Of a stretch of 24,674 nt of DNA, positions 10,101-20,500 are shown one piece after another. The first letter of the stretch is position 1, and every line of letters begins with the position of its first letter. A model generated the notes under the pieces. The model was not told the origin of the DNA, did no database searches, and saw only the letters and a program-made list of their open reading frames with translations. Position numbers and translations under genes: made by a program. Source of the stretch: Chromera velia (Eukaryota > Sar > Chromeraceae); assembly GCA_018398765.1 (NCBI GenBank), contig JAHBMJ010001921.1, forward strand, positions 1 to 24,674. Direction: 5' to 3'.

Positions 10101-11482
10101 ACGCTGGGAAGAGAGAGGCACAAAGGATGAGGAAGGGGATAAGAAAACAGGCCCATCGTGTTTGTGTATTTGGAGTCTTATAATTCCTTTTTCGCTCCCT
10201 TTCTATGTAAAATCATGTTTCTTCCTGTCCCCTCCCGCCTGAATGAATGAATGAATGAATGAATGTTCTGCATTCTTCAGAGTGTTTCGTGACTACGGCG
10301 GCATGAGAGGCCTCGACTTTGCCTGGGCCAACAAGGGATGGGTGTACCACACCTCCCGGGATGTTGCCGAGAATGTCGACAAGGTGATTGCTTGCTTGCG
10401 TCAATAGGCCGGTGGAGGAGGAGGGAGAGCAAGGAGGTGGAGAGAGAGAAAGGAATCCACAGGAGCGAAAGAAGCAAAGAAGGGAATAACAAGAGATGAG
10501 GAACTTCAAAGAAGGGGGCACTGTTGCGATGGAGTGCAGAAAACGAAAGGGACGGAAACCCATCTATCTGTTCAAGTGAATCGGTGGCTCCTTTAACCCA
10601 TTTGTTTCTCCGTGCCTCTTCTGTCATGTCTACGCTCCGATTCCGTCTGTCGATCACGCGTTGACGAGACTAGCCTGCCTTGTGACTGCTTTCACATGTC
10701 TTCTTTCTTGTCTTCGGTTAGATAGAGGGAGGATTCTCGACACTTTCTTTCGTCTTTTTCTCTTCTCCCCCCCCCCATGCATGAGGAATATGAGTGTTCC
10801 AAATGCAAAGCAGCGATCAGTTGATTGCATTAGTCAGCGGTAATGTTTCTTCTTGTCACTTGCGCATTGGAATGCCTGCAGGGGTCCATTCAACGATACG
10901 GAGACAACCTGCTGGCACTCATCAGGTGAGTCAACAAAGAGATTAGATTTTGCATGATGCACATGTGCATGCACAATTCAGTCTCTCCATGTGTGCGTCC
11001 GTTTGTCTCTTCATTCGTATAAAAGAGAAGCAGAAACTATAGAGCAGATAGACAGAACGGACCTGTGAAGAAGAAAGAGGAAGTTGGTTGGGGTGGTGAA
11101 AAAAACCAAAGAAGGCAAAGAACGTTTGATCACAATTCAAGCCGATAGCCTCTGCTGAAGTGGGGAGGTCTGAACAAGTTGATCAATCGAAGCACAAACA
11201 AACATATTATTGAGTAGTATGCGTTGTGTGTTACAAGCGCACGTGTTTGCTACTTCTGTGCATTTTGCCTTTCCCAGTCCTCACTTCTCTCTACGTCCCG
11301 CTCCTCCCCCCCCCCTCCGTCCTTTTCTTTGTCTGCCTTCCAGAGAATTACAGCGAGACAGAGACCGACACTTTGCACAAGGAAGCGAAGACCCCGACGA
11401 TGACAGAGCCGCCCTTTGGTTCGATGTAGCGGGTCTCTTCCTGGTCGTGCTGACGTCAGTCGATCATCACTCGCTTCCTCAC

Positions 11483-11513
<31 letters not shown>

Positions 11514-11685
11514 GTCTGTCTGTCTGTCTATCTGTCTGTCTGTCTGTGTCTGTCTGTCTGTCTGTCTATCTGCCTGTCTGTCTGTCTGTCTGCCTGCCTG
11601 TCTGTCTGTCTGTCTGTCTGTCTGCCTGTGTATCTGCCTGCCTGCCTGTCTGTCTGTCTGTCTGCCTGTCTGCCTGTCTGCCTGC

Positions 11686-11719
<34 letters not shown>

Positions 11720-14700
11720 GCCTGTCTGTCTGTCTGTCTGCCTGCCTGTCTGTCTGTCTGCCTGTCTGTCTGTCTGTCTGTCTGTCTGCCTGTGTATCTG
11801 CCTGCCTGCCTGTCTGTCTGTCTGTCTGCCTGTCTGCCTGTCTGCCTGCCTGTCTGTCTGTCTGTCTGTCTGTCTATCTGCCTGTCTGTCTGTCTGTCTG
11901 CCTGCCTGTCTGTCTGTCTGTCTGTCTGCCTGTGTATCTGCCTGCCTGCCTGTCTGTCTGTCTGTCTGTCTGCCTGCCTCCCTGCCTGTCTGCCTGCCTG
12001 CCTGTCTGTCTGTCTGTCTGCCTGCCTGTCTGCCTGCCTGTCTGTCTGTCTGTCTGTCTGTCTGCCTGTCTGGAGCTGTGTTCTATCGATCTACCTACTT
12101 TGATTTAATTTCGTGTGGCCAGCTGGACTTGTTTTCTATCTCACTCAAGTTCTCGATTGAGTGACTCTCAACTGGTTTCCATAGATTCTTTTCGTCCGCT
12201 GGTAGATGGACCAACGGAAAAAGGGATGAACGGATGCTGCTGTTGGCAGGTTCAAGTAAGACTGGTTGCCCGAATCCTTCCTGCGTCTTCTCCTTCCTGC
12301 TCTTCTGGATCTGCCCTCCCTCCCTCCTCTTTTCGTTGTTGGCATCTGCCTGTGCAGGAAGGACTTCGTCTTCCATTACCTCCTTCCCTTTGTGGTCGTT
12401 CTGAAGGTGATTGCGCTGGCTCGCACACGGCTTTCTGTACTCGGGTTGATGCGAGCCGCGTGGTACCAGGTGCGTGGATCGATTTGGGTCTAGACCCGCA
12501 GAGTCCTCGAGTGCATTTTTTCTATTCGACTTGATGCTTGGTTAGTACGACCTTTCCGAGTTGACGAGCGTTTACTGTCGTCTCCCTTTTCTCTCTGCAA
12601 GTAGTCTTTCCCGTCTGGTCTGCTTTTGCTGTTTTCTTCTCAAGTAACTTCGGGAAGTTATGGAGCTTGCAGGACGTCAGTGTATTCCCGCAGGTACGAG
12701 GACAGTCTAGGTGTGTGGGAGGATCAAACAAAGAGAAAGAAAGAAGGCTTTCCTTTGGAGACTCTTCTCCTTTGGCAGCATTTCTCGTTTTCAATGCACC
12801 CCTTTCTCTGTGTGGGTGTCTGCTGACAAAAACTGTGTTGCAGATTTGGGCCATCGTTCGAGCCCTTGTGAGTGGCGTCTTGGCAGGAGGTCGGTCACTG
12901 TCTTCCTTCCTTCCCTTGCTCTTTCTTTCTTTGCGAATACAACAACCAACAAGCATCACAAAGACACAACCAGTCAAACAAAGCAGCGAGACGGTATCCC
13001 ACGTTCCTCTGTCTGAGACATTGCCCGCCTCTCTCTTTCTGTTGCTTTGTCGGTTTCATTCTTTCCTATTTTCTCTCCGGTCTGCGGGCAGGCTGAGAAC
13101 CTAATTTGCATCTTTCTGGCACTTTTTCTCCATTCAGTCGATTTGCATTCACCTCGTTGTCTCTACGCAATGCACATACATCTATGCATTCAGGCCTAGT
13201 CTTTCTCGGAGGGGCCGACATGTTTTGGCTCTCTCGACTCCACCTGGCTGCCCTTCTTTACGCTCCGCTAGGTGTGCACGCAGTGCTACACTGTCTCAAA
13301 GAACTGCAGCAGAGGTCGGCAGGGACACACAGACAGAAGGTACAGCATCGGAGTGGGCATGAGACAATAAACAGGATGGGGCGAGAATTTCATTGTGAGA
13401 GAGAACAAAGCAATGAGTGACGGGAAAGAAAGGAACGGTAATTTGATCGACAGACAAACCGGGTCCGACGATAGACAGTCTCTCCGGCTGTCTGGATGGC
13501 AGAGGGTTGACTTATCAGCTGCTGACGCATCTAACTCTTTCCCCTGCTTTTTACTGCTCCTTGGAATAGTTCGGGTTCTTTTGCATCTATTGTTTGCGGC
13601 TTTATTTGTATGTGCATGTGTGCAGGTTAGAAAGGAGTCGGGTGAAAGAGGGCCGGTCATTCCCCCTGGCCGTCCCGAAGTCTCTGTGGGAATCAGAGGA
13701 ACTCAAAACGGCAATGGCGGGGGTCGTGGTGACCTGGTCAATTCTGCTGTACGCTGCTTCATATTTCAGGTCAGGTGCAGAAAGAGAAATGCAGTGTGTT
13801 CCATGATGTATGAGTTTAGTCATTTAGTGAAATACATCTGTGTTTGTTCTGAATTTGTTTTCTGTTCCAATTCCTTCGTATTCCCCGTCTGTCAAGATGC
13901 ACATGGAAGTTGTTTTTTCCCGTGAGTCTTTTCTATTCTAGTTGAAGGTTGAATACAATCTTATATCACAATCGTTTTGGGGTGTTCTTTTCTTGTCTGA
14001 AGGTCGCATGAAGTTTGTTCAACGGGTTCTGGCCGATTGTCGCTCTTTCTCTTTTTTTGCCTTTTTCTCCAATGAGCTCCTTTGTCTCGTCGTTTTTGTG
14101 TGCAGGCTCGGGTCTGTGTACATTCCCTTTCTCTTCGTTTCATCTGGCAGCGTGCTGCTGCTTGGATTGTCTCTGGGTCCTCTTCCGAAGTCAACTGGAA
14201 AGGGGGGGGTGGAGACCAAGGAGGAGAAGAAGAGAGAGGGGTCTTCAAAGGGAAGGGGGGGGGACAGGGGAGGATGTGGAGGGGTCTTGAGGCTTCTGTG
14301 CGTCGTGTTGGGTTGTTTGGGCCTGGCCTTTTCTTTTGCCATCATGATGGGGGGAGCATTGCTTTTGCTCTCTGCCTTCCTTCCGGTCACCAGTCGTGCA
14401 GGTGGGTGGGCTGCGTGCATGGGGTTGTGGTGAGTCCTTTTGCCTTGGCTACCTTTCCGGCAGACTGCGTCTCTACTGCTTTCGCTGTGGTCGCATGGGT
14501 TTCAGTGTCGTGTGTGTGCGGGTGTGCAACTTTCGAGTGCGTCTTGACAACGTTCGCCAACCCCGATGCCTCTCCTTCTGCTTTCTTGCCCTTGTTACAT
14601 GAACATCTGCCTGTAGGAGAAATGCCGAGCTCTCCAGACCTGGTCATCGGACCCGTTTGCAGTCAGTCTGTGGTCTTGGCAGACAGGCAGGCAGACAAAA

Positions 14701-17700
14701 AAGCAGACCGACAGACAAACACGCAGACAGTCAGCCAGGGAGGTGGGTAGACAGAAACAGACACAAGGATAGACAGAAATCGAATGTTTCCAGTGTCCTT
14801 GTTTTATGGTCCCCGATGTTTCTCAACATGGATTCTTCTCAGCTTTCTGTCTGGTCCCTTCTATGTCCGCTAGCTGTCTCTACCTCTCTGCTGCAAATCT
14901 TCGGACAGACAGGGGAGCGCACCGAGGAATTCGCCCTCCCTTCTGGTGCCTTTATAAGGGCCAGGCAAGATCTTCTTCCTCCCCTTTTTGTCATTAGACC
15001 AGTTCTTCTGGTGTATTGGGGTGCGCAAATTCAGTTGTTTGACAATCTTCTGTTTCTGGCGGTCTACGTTTTGTTATTTTTTGCGTCCTCTTGTGATACG
15101 AATTCGTTGTTTGCGCATGCAGGTGCGGTATCGGCTCTTCTGTTTATCGGAAGCCTTCCCCTCGCGCTTGTGGGGCTGTCTTCTAAGTCGACTCGTCTGT
15201 TCTCTCCTCTGGTCCTCTTGGCACCTGTGCTTTGCGGTCTGGTGCTCCTGCTGGGGCGGCTGAAAGAGGAGAAGAGTGGTCCGGTGTGGCTGCACGATGC
15301 CGAGAAGAAGCTCCCTGTGCAACTCCGAGAATTCATATGGCCAACAGGAGCAGGGGCAGGAGGCACGTGAGTCATGCATGCTGTTCACAGCAGGAGGGGG
15401 GTTCTTGTGTCACAGCAAACAGAAGACTGGCTGGCTGATCGTGTTTTCCTCTTTTCAGTTCTCTGTAGATACGTCATACAGCTTCCCTGCTTTCTTGCCT
15501 AGCGGTGTTTGCCTGGGTATCACTTCCTGCTGTTTCGGCGTGCAAGCACCCTTCTCTTCTCTTCTCTTCTCTTCTCTTTCCCTCTCGCTCGTGCGTGCAG
15601 GTACGAATACTGGAAGCCCAAACGGCTTTTTCTGGTGCATATGCACAGAAGATTCTTTTCAGAAGACGGTCAGTGGGCAAAGGTTCGGACTTGGTCGGTG
15701 AGGGATTTAGGGCTGTAGGTGGGCGTTTCTCCATGTTTATCGACACTCTCTATGGGTTCGAGAGAGGAAAGGGGTGGCATGGAGGTGCGTTTGTTGAGAA
15801 TCAAGCGGCGCATATGTCGAAACATTAGAAGAAGAATATGCAGACTGAAAGAGGACATCACACTTTCTCTTGTTGTGCGCCTCGGAGATTTGGTGTTTCC
15901 TTCCCTTCTCTTCGTCGACAGACCAATTTTTATTTTTTTTCGCTCTCTATTCTCCCTCTCTCTCGCACACATATGAACGTACGTGTCCACACGCCTACAT
16001 AGTCCGAGAGGGGCACAGCATACTCCAGAAAGTCTCTACCGACACAAGCACTGCATGTCACCCAGAAATCCCCCTCCTTCTCCATTTCCTTCTTTCCATC
16101 TTTTCTTTCTTGCGTTGTCTTCTTCCATCCGATGCATGCCTTTTCTTTCTTTCTGCAGGCATTCTAGAACATCAAGACTCTGGGTTGAGCCTCGCTCCTG
16201 TGGACTTCCGTGGGCTTCGTGATTTGTCGGAAAGCCTGGAGTCCCTCGGTCTGTTCCCCCCTGAGTTCGCCCTCCAGTCTTCTCCTTACGATTCGATTCC
16301 TCCAAGCGCTTCCTCTGTAGAACCTGCAGGGAAAGAAGACGAAGAGAAAAAGGGACAGGAGACGTTCGGCTCCGTTGCGTACGTGAAGCAAAACCCAAGA
16401 GGCTTTGCACGGTTTCCGTGTGATCTTCGGAAGTCCTGCGCCTTTGAGTGGCCCTGGGTTTTGCCTGGACTTCCTCCTCTGCACAGCATCAGGTATGTGT
16501 ATGGAGAGGAGTACAGCCTGCTGAGAGAACCGGGAGCTTCGAGACCACTGTTGACTCGTGCCCCCTCCGCTTTTGTGGGTGAGCAGACGGAGACGGCGGA
16601 CCCCGAGGCCGTGCAGGCGGCCTTCCGGTCGTCTGGGTTGAATGAGGAGACGGCAAAATGGCAACTGAGGTCGCACAGGGTTTTTTCGACCCCCCTTGAT
16701 GAGGATGCAGAGGGAGAACAAGGCAGACAGCGCGTCGTGTACTGGAATGAATACAAGTGGGTAGGGTAGGCCTACTTGTGTCCTTGTGGGTATGTGGAAC
16801 TGCTTCTTTTTGATAGAAAAAGTCTCTACTTTTACTCAAAAACTGTATCGTGAAGAGTAAGTGTAATGTGTTTGTGAAACTGAAGCAGTGTGTGCCGTTC
16901 AATACAGCTAGGGGCTTACAGGGGTTTCGCATTCTGTCAGGAATTCGCTTTCTGAATTCCTTAACTTCTCTGGAGTCAGTCAGCTGCTGATCTGATCAGC
17001 AGCCTGTTTGCCAGGTAGGGATGTGCATCCGCTGTTTGGTTCTGTGCTGGTCCGTTGACACACTCTCAGGATGTGCGCCAATCGACCTCTGTCAAAGGGT
17101 TGTGGTTGTGTGGGTGAAAGCTCTTCCACTTTGTCTTCTCCAAATGCCTTTGCATACAATTTTTGTGTACATTTTTCTACTCAACTTGTCTGCGTCCGTT
17201 CTGCAGCCCCGAGACAAATCGCACGAGACTTGACGTTGCGATCTCGGCAGGGGCTTGGTCAATTGTTCGTTTCTCTGCAGAGGTCAGGAACTAGGCTGAC
17301 TCTTGCTTGCCATCTTGCTTTCTGATTTCGTCTTTCTCCCCGTACTTGATTCTTTTTTGGCTGTTTCTTCCTTACAGACTGATCCCTTGAAACTCACAGA
17401 GGCTTCACTTGCAGCTTTTCAATTCCCTTTTTTGCTCGATTGGCTTTGTACGCACACACGCGGGCAGTTCTCCTCACCCAGCATCTCTCAATCGGACTTT
17501 GTTTAGCGGCGACGTAGAAGATGAAAAAGGGGAACCTTTCCGCTCGATGTGGTACTTTGTTTGCCTGATGAACTTTTGCCCGTCTTTCAGTCTTTTCATT
17601 CGTACACCATTCCGGTTTTTTTCTTATACTCGACCTCGATCTGCGCGCAGAACCTCCTGGCCTGGTCTGTCTCCGACCCGATGCCAAAAGCCAGACCTGC

Positions 17701-18605
17701 GTGCAACTGCCACCAACTGATGTATGCGGGTAAGCGATTGGGAGCCAGGGCCAAGGTGTGCAGTGGTCCCGTTTTTCCATACGGACAAACATGTTTTTTT
17801 GTTTTTTCTTGCCAGGCTCTCTGTCTGGGTGGGACAAGCGTGAGAGAACAAAAACCAGAGAAAAGTGAGGGCACATGCAGTCAAGGCCCCATACCGCGCC
17901 TGCAGAGCTTGTGCAGCACTTCCTGCGCAAGAAAACAGAGGGGGAACAGACGTCCTTCTCCTTCCCTCGTGTGGGTCATCTGCATCATCAGTACAGCGCG
18001 CCTACCTGACCGACCCCAGTCCGATATACCCGCAGCAGTGATCCGTATCGTTTCCCCCCCCTGTCCGTCCCTCTGCCACCCAGTTTAGAGTTTTCGCAGA
18101 CCCGGCCGGACAGCTGCTCGTAGTTGACAGGCTCCTTTGGTCCCTCCAGTGGTTTTCTGGACGTTCTGCATTCGTTTGTGCTTTTTGGTTTTGTGCAGGC
18201 GGGAGGGGGCCCTATGGTTTCCTCTTCTCACTGGAGCTCGAGGGCAAAGTGGGGGTAAGTCAGGCAGTCAGAATTCTTCTCTTGCCTGCTTGCGTGTCTA
18301 CGTCAGTATTGCCAATTCTTTTGTCCTTCCTGTTTTCTATTTTCGATAACCACCGAGGGACAGCAACTGCATGGCTCACACGTGCTCTACATCATCTACT
18401 TGCTTCTCTGTGCACGTCGTTGTTGTGACCCCTCTCTTTTTGTTCTCTGGCCTCGATGCTGCAGCGCACACTGCAGGTGACAACGCACAACTTCTCAGGG
18501 AGGACCTCCAGCCAGAAGAGAGTGATGGATGCGCTCCCTCCCTGGACAGACGCTGTGACGGGGATATTCCTGACTAGCGTTGTCAGAGTCCCTCCACCTC
18601 CTTAA
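6442..18605 (+). CDS. ERMP1: Endoplasmic reticulum metallopeptidase 1 (M28 family), 23 exons
   Basis: This is a multi-pass ER membrane zinc peptidase related to animal ERMP1/Fxna. Exons: 6442-6755, 7384-7481, 7871-7918, 8355-8471, 8680-8840, 9503-9553, 9878-9999, 10281-10383, 10882-10925, 11344-11454, 12358-12469, 12844-12889, 13194-13314, 13626-13769, 14106-14401, 14617-14661, 15123-15366, 15601-15668, 16159-16756, 17207-17282, 17651-17729, 18199-18254, 18465-18605. They sum to 3195 nt (1064 residues) with consistent phases. An N-terminal membrane helix (about residues 5-23) precedes the M28 domain. Zinc-site residues are seen in order: His144/Asp146 (SHYDS), Asp156 (GADANS), Glu195/Glu196 (GGEEP), Asp300 (GDTDYR) and His327 (YHTSRD). 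About eight membrane helices follow (residues 375-725), then YWKPKRLFLVHMHR and a luminal beta domain ending LQVTTHNFSG. Two parts are longer than in animals: about 28 residues after HPWV (exon 5) and a Gly/Lys-rich loop in exon 15. The Asp that normally follows Asp156 is Ala. The full extent of exon 19 is the least certain part. Confidence 0.92.
7127..7178 (+). repeat. (CTTT)n-(CT)n microsatellite, ERMP1 intron 1
   Basis: Tandem CTTT units run directly into CT dinucleotides inside intron 1. The surrounding CCCTCC-rich sequence is part of the same low-complexity stretch. Confidence 0.9.
8165..8223 (+). repeat. Degenerate TCTG tetranucleotide tract, ERMP1 intron 3
   Basis: Imperfect TCTG/TCGG/TCTA tetranucleotides are related to the larger TGTC-type array in intron 10. 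The tract lies in intron 3, upstream of exon 4. Confidence 0.65.
8329..8352 (+). repeat. (GT)12 dinucleotide repeat abutting the exon 4 acceptor
   Basis: Twelve GT units end two bases before exon 4 starts at 8355, so the acceptor reads GTGTAG with no pyrimidine tract of the usual kind next to it. The exon start is fixed by phase and by homology (GADANSMCAIML). Confidence 0.9.
8841..9243 (+). repeat. GTCA/GGCA tetranucleotide array, ERMP1 intron 5
   Basis: About 100 tetranucleotide units are all either GTCA or GGCA in irregular order. The array starts at the first base of intron 5, so its first units (GTCAGTCA) are themselves the 5' splice site. No stop codon occurs in the array, which makes long, meaningless Ser/Gln/Val/Arg-rich reading frames. 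Confidence 0.95.
10241..10264 (+). repeat. (GAAT)6 microsatellite, ERMP1 intron 7
   Basis: Six perfect GAAT units lie 16 bases before exon 8. Confidence 0.95.
11482..12073 (+). repeat. TGTC/TGCC tetranucleotide array with higher-order structure, ERMP1 intron 10
   Basis: About 148 CTGT-type units carry variants CTGC, CTAT and TGTA. The marker TGTATCTGCC recurs at about 11629, 11793 and 11933, and TGTCTATCTGCC recurs between them, so blocks of 164 and 140 bp are repeated with whole-unit gains and losses. It lies entirely within intron 10 and is not coding, although it stays open in all forward frames (apparent Leu-Ser-Val-Cys repeats). Confidence 0.95.
15551..15577 (+). repeat. (CTTCT)n microsatellite, ERMP1 intron 17
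   Basis: About five CTTCT units form part of the pyrimidine tract ahead of exon 18 (start 15601). Confidence 0.85.
16939..17003. repeat. Two close perfect inverted repeats, ERMP1 intron 19
   Basis: AGGAATTC (16939-16946) pairs with GAATTCCT (16954-16961). GCTGCTGATC (16983-16992) pairs with GATCAGCAGC (16994-17003) around a single T. Both are perfect and lie within 65 bases of each other. Function is unknown. Confidence 0.75.
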
Positions 18606-18637
18606 GGAACTAATTAAAATCGCGGCTGACAACATTA

Positions 18638-18643
18638 AATAAA
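18638..18643 (+). promoter_or_regulatory. Possible poly(A) signal of ERMP1
   Basis: AATAAA lies 33 bases after the ERMP1 stop (18603-18605). Position fits, but signal use in this lineage is unproven. Confidence 0.35.
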
Positions 18644-19596
18644 CTAGGAAACACAATGATAAGAAACCTTTGTCAAACCATGCACAATTGATCCAGTTGT
18701 ATCCAGAGTTCGGTTTTGGCCCTAAAGTCGGAGGTAGTAGGCGAACTGCGGTAATAAAGGATTATAAAGGATCTTTATACTAGTAGATCGTCATATATAG
18801 TGATATCCGAGTCATTTAAATTGAAGTTAAAACTTCTTGTATTATTATAGATTTTTCAATCACACAGTTGTTTGTGGATCAATGAGCCATAAATTAGTCT
18901 ATAATTTTATTAGAGTCTATCCCAGAATTTATAACCACTATAGATTCCTTCAAATTTTATCTTCTTAAAATAAATTAAATTGAATTGATGTCTCTGCCGA
19001 GATAGATGAGAACCAGCAGGTCGAGCTTTATTTAGGTCTGCTTACTCCTGTTCCTAGGCTTCTACGACCACTTCAAAAACAAATTTAGAATTTAAGTGAA
19101 CAGAGCTTATGTGATTATCAATATCAACATATTGTAAAAAATAATACATGTTAAAGGAAACAAGTTAAATATAGTAGACAACAGCACTGACATGATTGTT
19201 GTTAGTTGTAAATATCATTCTGTGACTCCGTTTATGAGAGTATAGTTCCGGACGAATAACTGTATCTACATCGGCATCAAGACGATCGTGTACATCTGTG
19301 CTTAATATTTTGTTTTTGGTTTTTTAATTGTAAAAAGTCTCACTTTATCATTCTTTTCTATTCTTCAAATATTTTTCTATTTTTTTTTTCTTCTAATTTT
19401 TTGTACATATATATATTTTTTTTTAGTTTTATATCTTACACTACTGTGGTCTAGTTTTCTCCGGACCGGTTTGATGCCACTTGTTACTTATATTGAATCC
19501 TGCAAAGTGGGACTAGTACCACGGGACCACGTGTGATAAAACACAAAGTTTATGTACTTTCGCCTATACTTCGTTCGTACGTATGCAGTTACGCAT

Positions 19597-19695
19597 CCGA
19601 AGTACTTCGGCGCACAATGCGCGCCCACTCTAGTATGTTGAGTAACATGCATTATTGCATGCTACTACACGAGAGTGGGCGCGCGCTGCGCACCG
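19597..19695. repeat. Nested foldback / palindromic cluster
   Basis: A perfect 14-bp palindrome CCGAAGTACTTCGG (19597-19610) is followed by a long hairpin. Its outer arms are GCGCGCCCACTCT (19619-19631) and AGAGTGGGCGCGC (19672-19684), a perfect 13-bp match. Inner arms AGTAACATGCA and TGCATGCTACT match at 10 of 11 positions around a TTAT loop. GC-rich arms sit in AT-rich surroundings. It could be a MITE-like foldback or a structured site. Confidence 0.75.
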
Positions 19696-20337
19696 ACGTT
19701 GTTGTGGTGGGTACTCCCGTTGTCAAGTCTAGCATCGAAAGAGGGACACATACAAAAGCTCTTCTCTTTCGAGGCGTCGTGAGCGGCGCATGTAGGGATG
19801 CATTTTTATGCACGCCCCTCTTTTGCAACACTATATATGATATTATTACTCAGAGAGATGGGGAACCCGCCAACTATTCATTTAACAATTGCTATGCAGT
19901 ATGCAGATTGAGTTGTACAACTCAAGTGAAGTGAAGTGAACTTGAGTTTCAAAGGAAAATGATGTTCAAAAAGCTTTAGAGTAATTGCGGAGGCCGGCTT
20001 ATATATAGAGAAATTTTATGTGTCCCTTCCAGTTGGGCCCGAATGGCAACTATGTGCGCACAAATCACTACTTGGTTATAAGCTAGTAAGATTTGGACAT
20101 GATTTGGTCCCAAAATGCAAATTTCTGCACAGGTGGTGCCCACGCAGTCATCTCAGACGCGAGTATAGTATAGTAAGATATAGATTGGATTAACACTGTT
20201 GCATGCTGCAGTGTTGCAGATTCAATGCATGCAGAACCGTTGCTCAGCCACAGCGACAGCAGTGACGGCCTGGTTTCTCGCTATTTCTCGCCTGCAATAG
20301 ACCTCTCGGCAAGTGATGCACATCTTGGCTCAAAGCC

Positions 20338-20357
20338 CACAGTCATTTGTGACTGTG
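20338..20357. repeat. Perfect 8-bp hairpin upstream of the HNH gene
   Basis: CACAGTCA and TGACTGTG flank a TTTG loop. It lies about 145 bases before the HNH-gene ATG and may belong to its promoter or 5' UTR. Confidence 0.6.
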
Positions 20358-20500
20358 CAACTTAAAAGTGTCATCCTCATTTGCATGAGAAGAATTTAAG
20401 ACCAAGTGCTGCATTGTGGCAGTTTGATCGCACTTCGATTAATTAAGCGGATCTGTCCCTTCCTCTGCACCAGCTATACCAGGTCCTGTCACCCTCCAAG

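Larger units (their letters stand above)
18606..20500. other. AT-rich intergenic region with foldbacks, no supported gene
   Basis: Composition drops abruptly to AT-rich just after the ERMP1 stop and stays so to about 19500, with T-rich runs at 19310-19440. It then turns more mixed, with palindromes at 19597-19695 and 20338-20357. A 133-codon open frame at 19533-19934 overlaps the foldback, has no recognisable motif and is not supported as a gene. The stretch could hold a decayed mobile element. Confidence 0.5.

Noticed and set aside
8841-12073. Tandem arrays as CRISPR-like repeats
   Set aside because: Units are four bases with no spacers, in introns of a eukaryotic gene.
11210-12103. Open frame of 297 codons rich in Leu-Ser-Val-Cys (and two overlapping frames)
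   Set aside because: It is the translation of the TGTC/TGCC tetranucleotide array in ERMP1 intron 10; all three forward frames stay open for the same reason. Only 11344-11454 is real exon.
14662-15122. Hydrophobic open frame upstream of ERMP1 exon 17
   Set aside because: It looks membrane-like and is in frame with exon 17, but exon 16 (GEMPSSPDLVIGPVC) joins exon 17 at 15123 with correct phase and matches the ERMP1 order; the extra segment would duplicate helices.
17415-17570. Alternative ERMP1 exon (phase-compatible acceptor at 17415)
   Set aside because: Exon 17207-17282 joins 17651-17729 in phase and gives a better match to the ERMP1 luminal domain (NLLAWSVSDPMP); the alternative lacks a good donor.
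17822-18003. Coding-like stretch after exon 21 (AELVQHFLRKK in one frame)
   Set aside because: It lies between exons 21 and 22, which already join in phase and by homology; no matching acceptor and donor pair was found.
19533-19934. 133-codon open frame in the AT-rich region
   Set aside because: It overlaps the foldback, has no motif or family resemblance and starts without an ATG at the predicted first codon.
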